Source of the DNA: an uncultured Bacteroidales bacterium
Lineage (GTDB): Bacteria; Bacteroidota; Bacteroidia; Bacteroidales; Muribaculaceae
Direction: 5' to 3'
DNA length: 64,000 nt
Assembly (NCBI GenBank): GCA_947175575.1
Contig: CAMWNG010000001.1
Location: 105,690-169,689, forward strand
Shown here: piece after piece, positions 54,257 to 63,901 of the stretch
Position numbering within the stretch: position 1 is the stretch's first letter
Layout: every line of letters begins with the position of its first letter
Notes under the pieces: generated by a model
What the model saw: only the letters and a program-made list of their open reading frames with translations
What the model was told of the DNA's origin: nothing
Databases searched by the model: none
Program-made: the position numbers and the translations under genes

Positions 54257-54909
54257 GAGATTCACGCCTTGATCTTATAGAACTTCGTGACGTCGTGCCC
54301 GCGCCGCTTGCCGATGAACGCACCTCCGGCGAGGTGTGGCGTACGGAGCTGACGCTGCATCGCGGCACCTTCTATCGAATCGATGCCGCGTCCGGTGCGG
54401 GAAAGTCGTCGCTTTGCGCGTTCCTCATGGGAACGCGGGTCGATTATAAGGGACACATATTATATAATAATAAAGACATCTCGGCTTTCGGAGTTCGGGA
54501 ATGGTGCCGCCTGCGCGAACGCCATCTCGCATATCTTCCGCAGGAACTCGGCCTGTTCGATTCCCTTACGGCCATGCAGAATGTGCTGCTGAAGAACGCG
54601 CTGACCGATTATCATTCCGAAGCTGAAATACGAACCATGTTCGGGCAGTTGGGGATCGATACCCGAGCCGACCGGCTTGTCGGCACGCTGTCCGTTGGTC
54701 AGAAACAGCGTGTGGCCCTTATCCGCTCACTGTGTCAACCGTTCGATTTTCTGATTCTTGACGAACCTGTGAGCCATCTTGACGCGGAGTCGAACCTCCG
54801 TTGTGCCGAGATGGTGACGGCCGAGGCCCGCGGGCGTGAAGCCGGTGTGATAACGACATCGGTCGGCAATCCACTGTCGCTCGCCGACGTAGAAATTCTG
54901 AAATTATGA
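54253..54909 (+). CDS. ABC transporter ATP-binding protein (LolD/MacB type)
   Basis: 218 residues. Walker A AASGAGKSS (Lys51; the first Gly is Ala), Q-loop PQELGLFDSL, signature LSVGQKQRVALIRSL, Walker B FLILDEPVSHLD and H-like switch region VITTSVGNPLSL. Weak N-terminus. Overlaps the lipoprotein gene and the permease gene by 4 bases each, so the three proteins probably act as a unit. Confidence 0.88.
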   Translation: MRDSRLDLIELRDVVPAPLADERTSGEVWRTELTLHRGTFYRIDAASGAGKSSLCAFLMGTRVDYKGHILYNNKDISAFGVREWCRLRERHLAYLPQELGLFDSLTAMQNVLLKNALTDYHSEAEIRTMFGQLGIDTRADRLVGTLSVGQKQRVALIRSLCQPFDFLILDEPVSHLDAESNLRCAEMVTAEARGREAGVITTSVGNPLSLADVEILKL

Positions 54910-56096
54910 TCTGGAGATTGTTGAGACGCAATGTGAGTGTGGCGCAACTGGCAGCCTATGCTCTGGCCGCCTTTGTCGGGCTGGCAGTCATTCTTACAGG
55001 CGTCCAGTTCTATAGTGATGCGCTTGCGGCCACAGGCGGCAAATCGCCTGCGTCGCTTCCTGAGGGGCGGCTGATAGTGTCGAAGCGGGTGGGCCTGTCC
55101 GCCACTTTGAGAGGAGAGGCTCCTTCGTTTACTCCCGGCGATATAGAATCGCTCGAGGCGCAGCCATGGTGCCGCGGTGTGGCAGAGTTCACGGCATCCG
55201 ACTTCGGGGTGCACGCCTCTGTGGAGCTTGGCGGCCGGGTGCTTCAGACGGCTCTTTTCTTTGAATCGCTTCCGGACAGCCTGATGTCGGCCGAGGTTCG
55301 TGGTTCCGGTGAGTGGGAATTCCACCCGGAGTCGCCCTTCGTGCCGGTGGTGCTTCCGCGCGACTATCTGGCACTTTACAACTTCGGATTCGCGGCTTCG
55401 GGCAAGATGCCTCCGCTTAGCGAGGGGATGATCTCGAGCGTGCCCCTTGCAGTGACACTGACGGGTAACGGTCTGCGTGAGACGCTGCCCGCGAGGATTG
55501 TCGGTTTCTCAGACGGCCTGAACACAATCGCGGTGCCGCAGGCGTTCATGTCGTGGGCCTCGGGGCGTTATGGCCGTGGCGACTCTGTCTCTGCTCCCTC
55601 GCGTCTGATTGTCACAGTTGAAGATCCGGGCAGTCCGGCTGTGACCCGCTATATGGAATCGCGCGGCTATGAGATCGCGGCTCCGGCAGCTGACGACGGC
55701 GCGGGACGCGTGGTGCGAACCCTCGCAGGCGTAGTCACCGGGGTAGGGGGTACTGTAATGATTCTCGCTGTGGTGATTCTCGTGCTGAGTCTGTTCCTTT
55801 TGGTGCAGAAGAGTCGTTCGGCCATCTCCGGCCTGCTTTTGCTTGGCTATACTCCAGGCGCCATCTCGCGCGGTCTTGTGCTGATGAGCGTCGGGGTGAC
55901 TCTCGGAGCGACAGCGGCGGCGTTCGCCGGCATGCTCGCCGCGCGCTCGATGTGGGTCGGGACGTTGGAGGCTGAATCGCTCGTGTCCTCGTTTCCGGTT
56001 GCAGGATTCGTGGCTGCATCGGTGCTGCTCGCAGCCGTGTGCCTGCTTGATGCGGCCGTGATTTATATAAAGGTTCGGGGCTGTTTCAGAAGCTGA
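54906..56096 (+). CDS. FtsX-like ABC permease (type VII fold)
   Basis: 396 residues. One N-terminal membrane segment (about 14-33, AYALAAFVGLAVILTGVQF), a large periplasmic domain (about 35-270) and three C-terminal membrane segments (about 280-390), the FtsX/LolC/MacB topology. The ATPase and lipoprotein genes lie immediately upstream. It may move lipids, lipoproteins or peptides, or act by mechanotransmission; the substrate is unknown. Confidence 0.82.
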   Translation: MIWRLLRRNVSVAQLAAYALAAFVGLAVILTGVQFYSDALAATGGKSPASLPEGRLIVSKRVGLSATLRGEAPSFTPGDIESLEAQPWCRGVAEFTASDFGVHASVELGGRVLQTALFFESLPDSLMSAEVRGSGEWEFHPESPFVPVVLPRDYLALYNFGFAASGKMPPLSEGMISSVPLAVTLTGNGLRETLPARIVGFSDGLNTIAVPQAFMSWASGRYGRGDSVSAPSRLIVTVEDPGSPAVTRYMESRGYEIAAPAADDGAGRVVRTLAGVVTGVGGTVMILAVVILVLSLFLLVQKSRSAISGLLLLGYTPGAISRGLVLMSVGVTLGATAAAFAGMLAARSMWVGTLEAESLVSSFPVAGFVAASVLLAAVCLLDAAVIYIKVRGCFRS

Positions 56097-56116
56097 ACGG
56101 ATATAATTTTAACATT

Positions 56117-56156
56117 TCGGCCAAATTTTAACATTCACAGGTTAAAATTTGGCCGA
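56117..56156. repeat. Perfect 16-bp inverted repeat (operator or terminator candidate)
   Basis: Arms 56117-56132 and 56141-56156 with an 8-base loop. A/T-rich in the middle and GGCC at the ends. No T run follows on either side, so a protein-binding site is as likely as a terminator. Confidence 0.75.
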
Positions 56157-56180
56157 TGTCAATATTTAGGGTGTTAAAAA

Positions 56181-56212
56181 TTGGTAAGAATGGAATTTTT
56201 TTGCGTACTTTG
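56181..56212 (+). promoter_or_regulatory. Weak promoter candidate of the Sus-like operon
   Basis: TTGG at 56181-56184 and TACTTTG at 56206-56212, one base short of TAnnTTTG. The leader to the ATG would be about 230 bases. Confidence 0.4.
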
Positions 56213-56349
56213 TGGTTGCTAATCATCGGTGCGCTAAGCAGAGTTGCGTGCCACAAGATGATAGGCACGAATACTAACGTACCATAAAAACACTCGTAAC
56301 CTCCTTTAATCTAATACTTTAGCCCAAGGAATCTAACATAAGCCCAATT

Positions 56350-56373
56350 CGCGCCCCCGAAGTCGGCGGCGTG
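56350..56373 (+). terminator. Terminator-like hairpin inside the susC leader
   Basis: GC-rich stem of about 10 bp with one mismatch and a small loop, followed by CGGATTTTTTG. It lies between the promoter candidate and susC, so it may act as an attenuator. Confidence 0.6.
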
Positions 56374-56448
56374 CGGATTTTTTGCTGTAACAACATAAGA
56401 ATCAAATAATTGAGATTATAAAATTACTAACTTAAAAACCTTTCTTGC

Positions 56449-59400
56449 ATGCAAAACATTTGTTTTCGAATGACACGTAAGGCACTTCTGGCGCTCGCGC
56501 TGGTGGTGGCTTGTGCATTCCCTGCATTAGCGCAAAAAATCACTGTCACAGGTACAGTGTACGAGCCTGAGGGAGAACCCGCCCTCGGCGCAAGCGTCGT
56601 AGTGGAAGGCGAGACTGGCGGCGTGGTTACCGACCTCGACGGCAACTACTCCATCCATGTTGATGCCAACGGCACACTCGTATTCTCTTACATCGGCTGC
56701 GAGAGCCAGACCATCAAGGTCAACGGCCGCACGAACATCGACGTGCATCTCTCCGCAAGCTCGGTGGCTCTTCAGGAAGTCGTGGCTATCGGTTACGGTA
56801 CGGTTAAAAAGAGCGACGCCACAGGTGCTGTGTCGGTGCTCAAACCTAACGAAATCGAAGCCGGTCTGGCTGCTTCGGCCCAGGACCTTCTGGTAGGTGC
56901 AAGCCCCGGTGTCGTTGTATCGACCGACGGTGGTAGCCCCCAGGGTGGCGCATCTATCCAGATTCGTGGTGGTGCCTCGCTTTCGGCCACAACCGAACCT
57001 CTTATCGTGATCGACGGTGTGCCCATGGACTCCAAGGGTGTGACCGGTTCGTCCAACCCCCTCGCTCTCGTTAACCCCGAGAACGTGGAATCGATGACAA
57101 TCCTGAAGGACGCATCGGCAACCGCCATCTTCGGTAGCCGTGCATCTAACGGTGTGATCATCATCACCACCAAGAAAGGTATGAGCGGCCGTCCGCAGGT
57201 GAACTTCGCCGCCAACTTCTATGTAAACACACCCCGCAACTATCTGAACATGATGACCGGCAACGAATTCGCCGACTACATCCTCCGCACTCAGGGCGAA
57301 GGCTCGATTCCCGCATCGGCCCTCGGTCAGATGGTAAACGGCGAACGCGTGATCTACAACACCGACTGGCAGAAAGAAGTGCTCCGCACCTCGTTCTCCC
57401 ATGACTACAGCCTCTCAGTGGGCGGTCAGGCCGGATTCCTCCCCTATCGCGCAGCCGTAGGTTACACCGACAATCAGGGTATCATCCGCAACTCGGGCAT
57501 GCAGCGTCTCACCGCCAGCATCAACCTCACTCCCAAATTCTTCGATGATCTCCTCTCGATCAACGCCAACGTCAAGGGTGCCTACATCACCAACTCTTAT
57601 GACCAGGGTGCTCTGGGCGGTGCTGTTTCTTTCAACCCCACCCTTCCCGTCAAGAATCCCGAAGGCAACGTGTTCAACGATTGGACCACATACGTAAGCT
57701 CAGGTAACGTAGCCGGCCCGAACGATGCAGGTACGGATATCAATACCCTGCAGGCCATCAACCCCCGTTCGCTCGTTGACGACTATAGCTCGAAATCAAA
57801 GGTTTATCAGTCTGTCGGCAACATCCAGTTCGACCTCAAGATGCCTTTCCTCCGTGAACTCAGCGCCAACCTCAACCTCGGTTACGACTACAGCCACGGT
57901 GAATGTGCAAACCTCAACAGCGCCTTCTCTCCCAACGCGTGGAAGAACGGTTTCTCGGTTAAGGAAGCAGACGGTTCGGTGACCAACTACAAGATCGGTT
58001 ATACCAACCGCGACAAGAGCCTCGACGAGAACCTCTCACTGCTGCTCGACGTTCTGGTTAACTACAACAAGGAATTCGCAGCCATCAAGAGCAACCTCTC
58101 AGTTACAGGCGGTTACTCCTGGCAGCACTTCAATCAGAAAGGTCACTCGTTCGCATACGTCGATCCGGCCATCGCTTTCGCAGCCGACGAATCTGTTCGT
58201 CAGTACGCAAAATATCAGTATGCTCCCACATATTATTATGAGAAAGCATATCAGCTGGTATCGTTCTTCGGACGTCTCAATTACACCTTCATGGACCGCT
58301 ACCTCCTGACAGCCACCATCCGTCACGACGGTACTTCGCGCTTCGGCAAGACCCACCGCTGGGGTACATATCCCGCATTCGCTCTGGGTTGGAAGATTCT
58401 CGACGAAAACTTCATGGAAAGCGCACGCGGCTGGATGACCGAACTGAAACTCCGCGGCGGTTACGGTGTGACCGGTCAGCAGGGTCTTAACGAAGACTAC
58501 TTCCCCTATCTGGCCACATACTACAACAACCTCTCGAACATGACCGACCGTTATCCCATCAACGGTGATTATGTTCACCCCCTCAACCCGAACAAGTACA
58601 ACGCCGACCTGAAGTGGGAATCAACCGCTACATGGAACGTAGGTCTTGACTTCGGTTTCCTCAACAACCGCATCAACGGTAGCGTGGAATACTACATCCG
58701 CAAAACAACCGACCTTCTCGTCGAGGCTAACTATCCCGCAGGTTCAAACCTCTCGAACGTGGGTTGGATCAACGCCGGTGACCTCCGCAACGAAGGTTTC
58801 GAAATCACCCTTAACACCCGCCCCGTCGTTACACAGGACTTCCGCTGGAACTCGAACGTGAACGTCGCCTACAACAAGAACAAGATCACCCGCATCGCCG
58901 AAGGCTATAACGGTGTGACCGGCGGCATCGGCAACGGTGTGAACGTCGAAAAACACGAAGTAGGCCGTCCCGCTTACAGCTTCTATGTTTACGAACAGGT
59001 TTACGACAAGGAAGGCAATCCCCTCGAAGGTGTTTACGTTGACCAGAACGGCGACGGCATCATCACCGACCAGGACAAGATCTTCTATCACAGCGTATTC
59101 CCCGCAGTGACCGTCAACTGGACCAACACATTCAACTACAAGAACTGGGACTTCGGCTTCGTGCTCCGCGGCAGCTTCGACAACTGGGTTTACAACAAGA
59201 ACCAGGCTAACAACGTATTTGTCAATCCTACCACATCGACCGTGCCCCTGTCGAACATCATGTCCGGTACATATCTGTTCGAACAGGCCCGCAACACCGA
59301 ACAGCTCACCTCGAACTACTTCGTTCAGAACGCTTCGTTCGTACGCTGCGACAACATCACCGTCGGTTACACCTGGGATAACCTCCTCAAGGAAAAACTC

Positions 59401-59550
59401 CGCCTCAGAGTATTCGGTGCCGTACAGAATCCGTTCGTGATCACCAAGTACAAAGGCCTCGATCCTGAAGTCACCTACTCGAAGGGTATCGACAACAGCG
59501 TTTATCCGCGACCCATCACTGTTTCACTCGGTGTAGTCGCATCCTTCTAA
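56449..59550 (+). CDS. SusC/RagA family TonB-linked outer-membrane transporter
   Basis: 1033 residues. Signal peptide (MTRKALLALALVVACAFPALAQ after a short N-terminal extension; ATG 56449 or 56470), CarboxypepD_reg-like domain (about 30-105, TVYEPEGEPALGASVVVEG, FSYIGCESQTI), plug domain (GYGTVKKSDATGAVSVL, IQIRGGASLSATTEPLIVIDGVP) and a long beta-barrel ending in VSLGVVASF with the final aromatic residue. Imports large glycan fragments together with the SusD homologue. Codon use is highly biased. The glycan is not known. Confidence 0.96.
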   Translation: MQNICFRMTRKALLALALVVACAFPALAQKITVTGTVYEPEGEPALGASVVVEGETGGVVTDLDGNYSIHVDANGTLVFSYIGCESQTIKVNGRTNIDVHLSASSVALQEVVAIGYGTVKKSDATGAVSVLKPNEIEAGLAASAQDLLVGASPGVVVSTDGGSPQGGASIQIRGGASLSATTEPLIVIDGVPMDSKGVTGSSNPLALVNPENVESMTILKDASATAIFGSRASNGVIIITTKKGMSGRPQVNFAANFYVNTPRNYLNMMTGNEFADYILRTQGEGSIPASALGQMVNGERVIYNTDWQKEVLRTSFSHDYSLSVGGQAGFLPYRAAVGYTDNQGIIRNSGMQRLTASINLTPKFFDDLLSINANVKGAYITNSYDQGALGGAVSFNPTLPVKNPEGNVFNDWTTYVSSGNVAGPNDAGTDINTLQAINPRSLVDDYSSKSKVYQSVGNIQFDLKMPFLRELSANLNLGYDYSHGECANLNSAFSPNAWKNGFSVKEADGSVTNYKIGYTNRDKSLDENLSLLLDVLVNYNKEFAAIKSNLSVTGGYSWQHFNQKGHSFAYVDPAIAFAADESVRQYAKYQYAPTYYYEKAYQLVSFFGRLNYTFMDRYLLTATIRHDGTSRFGKTHRWGTYPAFALGWKILDENFMESARGWMTELKLRGGYGVTGQQGLNEDYFPYLATYYNNLSNMTDRYPINGDYVHPLNPNKYNADLKWESTATWNVGLDFGFLNNRINGSVEYYIRKTTDLLVEANYPAGSNLSNVGWINAGDLRNEGFEITLNTRPVVTQDFRWNSNVNVAYNKNKITRIAEGYNGVTGGIGNGVNVEKHEVGRPAYSFYVYEQVYDKEGNPLEGVYVDQNGDGIITDQDKIFYHSVFPAVTVNWTNTFNYKNWDFGFVLRGSFDNWVYNKNQANNVFVNPTTSTVPLSNIMSGTYLFEQARNTEQLTSNYFVQNASFVRCDNITVGYTWDNLLKEKLRLRVFGAVQNPFVITKYKGLDPEVTYSKGIDNSVYPRPITVSLGVVASF

Positions 59551-59588
59551 ACCGCCAGCATATATAAATCCGTTATAACAGACAATAT

Positions 59589-61160
59589 ATGAAATTATCT
59601 AAATATCTGGTTGTAGGCGGTATCGCAGTTTCAGCGATGCTCTCAACCTCCTCTTGTGTCGGAGATCTCAACGTCGAACCCGATGATCCCAACACTATAA
59701 CCAAGATCAGCTCCAAAGCTGACATGGAGAGCCTCTTCGGCGCTCTCTACTATGACCTCCTCACAGGCGACGGTCTGTCAGTGAGCGACGGCGGTGCAGG
59801 TTCGTACATGCGCTGTCACTTCAACCTCCAGGAAATCACTGCCGACGAATGTTTCATCTCCGACAAGTGGAACGACCCCGGCTACACCGTGCTCAACTTC
59901 AACACATGGGGCAACGATAACGAATGGATTTACGCAGCTTATTCGCGCGAAAACCACCTCGCCAAGCTCGCTTCCGTATTCATCAGTGACCTCCATACCT
60001 ACGGTCCTCAGTGGTACACTGACGAGGAAATCAAGCAGATGGACGCAGAAGCACGCACACTCCGCGGCTTCGCCAACTACTGCCTCATCGACCTCTTCGG
60101 CCGCGGCCCCTGGGTGGATGAAAACTCTGAAACAGGCGCTGTGCCCGAGACCTGCGACCGTGCCACTCTCTTCGAACGCACCGTCGCCGACCTCAAGGCC
60201 AACGTGCCCAACATGATCCCCGCAGCCCAGCAGAGCTACGGCCGCCTCTCCCGTGAGGCCGGCTATATGCTGCTCGCCAAACTCTATCTGAACGCCGAAG
60301 TCTACACCGGCACCCCGATGTGGAAAGAATGTGCCGACGCTCTCAAAAACGTAGTTGGCACCGGTCTCGAACTCGCTCCCGAGTACAAGTATCTGTTCTG
60401 CGCTTCGAACGACAAATATGTAGGTAACGGCGAAATCGTATGGGGCATTCCCCAGAAGATCGGCTTCACCGAAACATGGGGCGGTACGACATACCTCACC
60501 TGCGGTGCATGGATGGAAGCTGACGGCGACGACACTCCCCTTGCCGAACAGCTCAAGAAGCTTAACAACCACGGTACTCCCTGGTCGGGTCTCCGCATCC
60601 GTCCCGAGCTGTCCAAAGCCCTCAACGGCGACCCCCGCCGTCTGCTCTACGAAGGCGACTATCAGGAAGCAATCCCCGACCTCGCTTCGTATAAGGAAAA
60701 CTCTTGCGGCTACATGCTCATCAAGTACACCAACACCACCGAAGACGACTATTACAACGAAAATCACACCGGCGACACCTACAACAACGGTACACAGGTT
60801 TCGGATACCGACTATCCTCTGTTCCGTCTGGCAGACGCTTATCTGATGCTCGCTGAATGTCAGCTCCACGGCATTGAATGTGACGGTTTCACATACTTCA
60901 ACAAAGTTCGTGAACGTGTTGGTCTTGATCCCATCGCTGCTCCTACAGCTTCAGAGATCCTCAAAGAACGCCAGTGCGAACTCTACATGGAAGGCCACCG
61001 TCGTTCCGACCTTATCCGCTTCAAACTCTATACCGGAACCGCATATCTGTGGTCATGGAAGGGTGGCGAATACACCGGTGCAGGCATTGCCGACACACGC
61101 GCTCTGTATCCCATTCCTTACCAGTACATAGCCACTATCGGTCAGAACCCCGGTTATTGA
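59589..61160 (+). CDS. SusD/RagB family nutrient-binding lipoprotein
   Basis: 523 residues with a lipoprotein signal (STSSC, Cys23). TPR-like helices with DPNTITKISSKADMESLFGALYYDL, DARTLRGFANYCLIDLFGRGP, RLSREAGYMLLAKLYLNAEVY, and the C-terminal FRLADAYLMLAECQLHG and ERQCELYMEGHRRSDLIRFKLY typical of SusD. Binds glycan on the cell surface over the SusC channel. 38 bases after susC. Confidence 0.96.
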   Translation: MKLSKYLVVGGIAVSAMLSTSSCVGDLNVEPDDPNTITKISSKADMESLFGALYYDLLTGDGLSVSDGGAGSYMRCHFNLQEITADECFISDKWNDPGYTVLNFNTWGNDNEWIYAAYSRENHLAKLASVFISDLHTYGPQWYTDEEIKQMDAEARTLRGFANYCLIDLFGRGPWVDENSETGAVPETCDRATLFERTVADLKANVPNMIPAAQQSYGRLSREAGYMLLAKLYLNAEVYTGTPMWKECADALKNVVGTGLELAPEYKYLFCASNDKYVGNGEIVWGIPQKIGFTETWGGTTYLTCGAWMEADGDDTPLAEQLKKLNNHGTPWSGLRIRPELSKALNGDPRRLLYEGDYQEAIPDLASYKENSCGYMLIKYTNTTEDDYYNENHTGDTYNNGTQVSDTDYPLFRLADAYLMLAECQLHGIECDGFTYFNKVRERVGLDPIAAPTASEILKERQCELYMEGHRRSDLIRFKLYTGTAYLWSWKGGEYTGAGIADTRALYPIPYQYIATIGQNPGY

Positions 61161-61207
61161 TTACGCGGTGTTAAAGATTCATTTCTAATCAATCAATGAA
61201 CTTCAAA

Positions 61208-62293
61208 ATGAAAAAATTCATATATCTCATGGCCGGAATGGCACTGGCTGTAGGTGGTACCGGATGTGCCGACACCCAGAAGCCTGTCTTTCAGGAGCCT
61301 ACCACTTTCACCGTGAACGCTCCGGCATTCCAGGATGAATTCCTGGCCACAACCGGTGATATGGAAAGCAAGGAAACATTCGTTCTGACTTGCTCGCAGC
61401 CCGACTATGGTTTCGCCGCCAAGGCAAACTATAACGCTCAGGTGAGCCTCACCGGTGAATTTAAGGATGAAGTGCGCGATGAAAACGACGAAGTCGTTAG
61501 CCCCGCCACTTACGCTACCATCCAGAATCAGGATGTGAACAACGCCGCTATGTCGCTCCGCACATACGATCTGGCTGTGGCAATGTGCACCCTGCTGAAC
61601 ATCAACAGCGAGGAATCTTGGGAAGCTTACCTCGCCAATGGCGGCAAACTTGAAGGTTTCAAGGTGTACATGCGTGCGACCTGTGAAATCGCAGGTGTCG
61701 CCGGCAGCTTCATCGCTTCCGACAATACTGTCAGCTACAATAATGTAGGTCTCAGCTATGCAGTTCCCACCGCTGGCAAGATCTTCCTCGTAGGTGATGT
61801 GGCTCCCGAGTCTGAAAAGATTAACTTTACCGCTCCTACCGCTGATAACAAAGAGTTCTATCAGGATTATGCTCTTGTTGAACCTGAAATCGGCTGCAAG
61901 ATCTATGCCGGTACCTTCCTGATGCCTTCTGCTGAAGAAGCTCACGCAGGTGCTACCATCGACAATGTCGACACCTATGTACAGTGGCGTTTCTTCACCG
62001 AGCTCAACGGTTGGGCTGACAAGTCAGTTCAGGTTGCTTCGCACAATGATGACTTCTACAAACTTCCCATTAACGAACTCGTGGAAACCGGCGTGTACAA
62101 CGGCGATGCAGTATATGGTCAGGGCAACTGGGGCGTATTCCTCGAAGAAGCTTCCGACATCACTATGGCTGTTTCACTGGTTGACCCCGCCAAACCCAAG
62201 GTATTCTTCCGCATGGGCAAGTGGGATGTGACTATCGCTCCTGACGCTGCCGGCATCAACGAACCCGTGTTCACAGCTCCCGAAGCCGAATAA
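61208..62293 (+). CDS. SusE-like surface lipoprotein
   Basis: 361 residues from ATG 61208 (61196 also possible). Lipoprotein signal with GGTGC (Cys20). Beta-sandwich modules of the SusE type: QEPTTFTVNAPAFQDEFL, FVLTCSQPDYGFAAKANYNAQVSLTGEF, then two starch-binding-like modules with conserved aromatic residues (WRFFTELNGWADKS, FFRMGKWDVTI). Probably glycan binding. Third gene of the operon. Confidence 0.85.
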   Translation: MKKFIYLMAGMALAVGGTGCADTQKPVFQEPTTFTVNAPAFQDEFLATTGDMESKETFVLTCSQPDYGFAAKANYNAQVSLTGEFKDEVRDENDEVVSPATYATIQNQDVNNAAMSLRTYDLAVAMCTLLNINSEESWEAYLANGGKLEGFKVYMRATCEIAGVAGSFIASDNTVSYNNVGLSYAVPTAGKIFLVGDVAPESEKINFTAPTADNKEFYQDYALVEPEIGCKIYAGTFLMPSAEEAHAGATIDNVDTYVQWRFFTELNGWADKSVQVASHNDDFYKLPINELVETGVYNGDAVYGQGNWGVFLEEASDITMAVSLVDPAKPKVFFRMGKWDVTIAPDAAGINEPVFTAPEAE

Positions 62294-62327
62294 TTCTCAA
62301 ACAACAAATTAACTCTCACGAAATATT

Positions 62328-63818
62328 ATGAATAAATTTGCATATATCTGCGGAATTGCGGCACTCTCGCTTGGTTTCGTGGCCTGCGACGATGAACTGC
62401 CCAATCCCCCGGGTCAGTCCAATCCTCAGCCTGAGATTTTCGAAAGCTCGGGTCTGGTAATCGCTCAGGACGGCTTCGGTGAGACAGAGGCTCTCAACCT
62501 GCAGTACGACGCCGACAACGGCCTCAAGACCGTGCTCGGCAAGATCACCACTCTTGACAAATTCCCCGAAGGCTTCCAGCTCTACTTCGTGTACGAGGTG
62601 TCGACCACCGAGGACTTCGCGAAAACAGCCGAATTCGAGGCTTCCGCTGAGGAAAATGACATCGTGGTGTCTCCTTCGACCCTCAACACCGTGATCTACG
62701 AGAACTTCACTCGTGATCCGCAGGAAATCACTGTTTACAGCCGTGTCGCAGCTTATGCCCGCCAGGGTGAATCTGTGATGCGTCTGGGTGGTGCCGACAA
62801 ATATTTCGGCGAATACACTTACAAGGTGCTTCCCTTCACTCCCGAACGTGTTATCGAAAATTCGTACTATCTGCTGACCCGCACCGTGGGTGCCACTACC
62901 TGGAATCTGAACACCGCGCAGGAGTTCACCCAGGTTGAAGAAGGCAGCCCCTACGACAGTCCTGTATTCATGGTTAAGTTCGACGTTCCCGTCGGCGGTC
63001 TTGAATGGGCCGTTCTTCCCGGTTCGAACTTCGTTGCCGCCAACACAGCTGTCGTGTTCGGTGTAGCCGAAGCCGATGCTATCGAAGGCAACCTCGTTGC
63101 TGCCGACGGCGAAACCGCTCTCGCAGGCGTCATCTCTGAGGAATCTCCCTACAGCGTGACAGTCAACATGGAAACCCTCACTTACTCCGTAGCTTTCGCT
63201 TATGAATACCTCTATGTGGTGTCTAACGGCAACACAGACTTCAGCAAGGCCCGCAAGTTGTCCACTCAGAATTATCTGAACTATTCCGGCTTCGCTCGTC
63301 TGCAGAACAACTGGTATCTCACAGGCCAGCCCAACCTCGACGGCGCACTCTTCAAGACTTCAGGTGACGAACCCGAAGTGAGCGAAGACGGCGTTATCAA
63401 GGGTGAGGTTGTCATGACCAACAAGGACGATGCCGATGCAGCTGACATGCTCGCAGCCGACGGTCTCTACTATATCGACATCAACCTCGGTGTGTTCAAG
63501 TACACAGCTACCCGCATCAACACCATCAGCCTCATCGGTGGATTCAACGATTGGACTCTGGAAACAGCTGTCGACTTCACCCCGTCGTCGACCTCGCTGA
63601 TCTGGAACCTCAAGGATATCGCGCTCCCCGAAGGTGAACTCAAGTTCTGCTGCAATCACGCATGGACACTTGACTTCGGCGGCGAAGAAGGTGCTGTTGC
63701 CGGCGATGGCGACATGGTATTCAAGGGCGCAAACATCAAGGTTGAGGAAGCCGGCAAGTACGACATCAAACTCAACTTCAACAATGTTCCCCCGACATTC
63801 TCGTTCACCAAGAAATAA
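62328..63818 (+). CDS. SusF-like surface lipoprotein
   Basis: 496 residues. Lipoprotein signal LGFVAC (Cys20). An N-terminal SusE-like domain is followed by several carbohydrate-binding modules: NNWYLTGQPNLDGALFKTSGDEPEV and SLIGGFNDWTLETAVDFTP, with FCCNHAWTLDFGG near the end. Probably recognises the glycan at the cell surface. Last gene; a strong terminator follows. Confidence 0.86.
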   Translation: MNKFAYICGIAALSLGFVACDDELPNPPGQSNPQPEIFESSGLVIAQDGFGETEALNLQYDADNGLKTVLGKITTLDKFPEGFQLYFVYEVSTTEDFAKTAEFEASAEENDIVVSPSTLNTVIYENFTRDPQEITVYSRVAAYARQGESVMRLGGADKYFGEYTYKVLPFTPERVIENSYYLLTRTVGATTWNLNTAQEFTQVEEGSPYDSPVFMVKFDVPVGGLEWAVLPGSNFVAANTAVVFGVAEADAIEGNLVAADGETALAGVISEESPYSVTVNMETLTYSVAFAYEYLYVVSNGNTDFSKARKLSTQNYLNYSGFARLQNNWYLTGQPNLDGALFKTSGDEPEVSEDGVIKGEVVMTNKDDADAADMLAADGLYYIDINLGVFKYTATRINTISLIGGFNDWTLETAVDFTPSSTSLIWNLKDIALPEGELKFCCNHAWTLDFGGEEGAVAGDGDMVFKGANIKVEEAGKYDIKLNFNNVPPTFSFTKK

Positions 63819-63839
63819 TCTCAGAACGTCATAAACTGG

Positions 63840-63866
63840 CAGAGGCCACCCGCCGGGTGGCCTCTG
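63840..63866 (+). terminator. Rho-independent terminator of the Sus-like operon
   Basis: Perfect 12-bp stem (63840-63851 with 63855-63866) and 3-base loop followed by TTTTGTTTTT. Confidence 0.95.
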
Positions 63867-63882
63867 TTTTGTTTTTACAGTC

Positions 63883-63901
63883 GTTTTGTCGGGTTGGCAG
63901 C
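63883..63901 (-). repeat. Inverted copy of the 19-bp repeat of 41230-41248
   Basis: Perfect reverse complement of 41230-41248, followed by nested palindromes (63901-63911, 63910-63924, 63928-63940). Confidence 0.8.

Larger units (their letters stand above)
56097..56448. other. Intergenic leader region of the Sus-like operon
   Basis: 352 bases between the permease and the susC homologue. Contains a 16-bp inverted repeat, a possible promoter at about 56181-56212, a CGTGCC/GGCACG hairpin (56247-56269) and a terminator-like hairpin (56350-56373). No gene is supported. Confidence 0.7.

Noticed and set aside
56258..56287. Nine-codon ORF (MIGTNTNVP) in the susC leader
   Set aside because: A possible leader peptide, but so short an ORF is expected by chance and there is no ribosome-binding signal or repeated codon that would suggest attenuation.
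56527..57402. 291-residue minus-strand open frame
   Set aside because: Antisense to the plug domain of the SusC homologue; no recognisable domain.
59778..60869. 363-residue minus-strand open frame
   Set aside because: Antisense to the SusD homologue; no family features and highly biased codons on the plus strand explain it.
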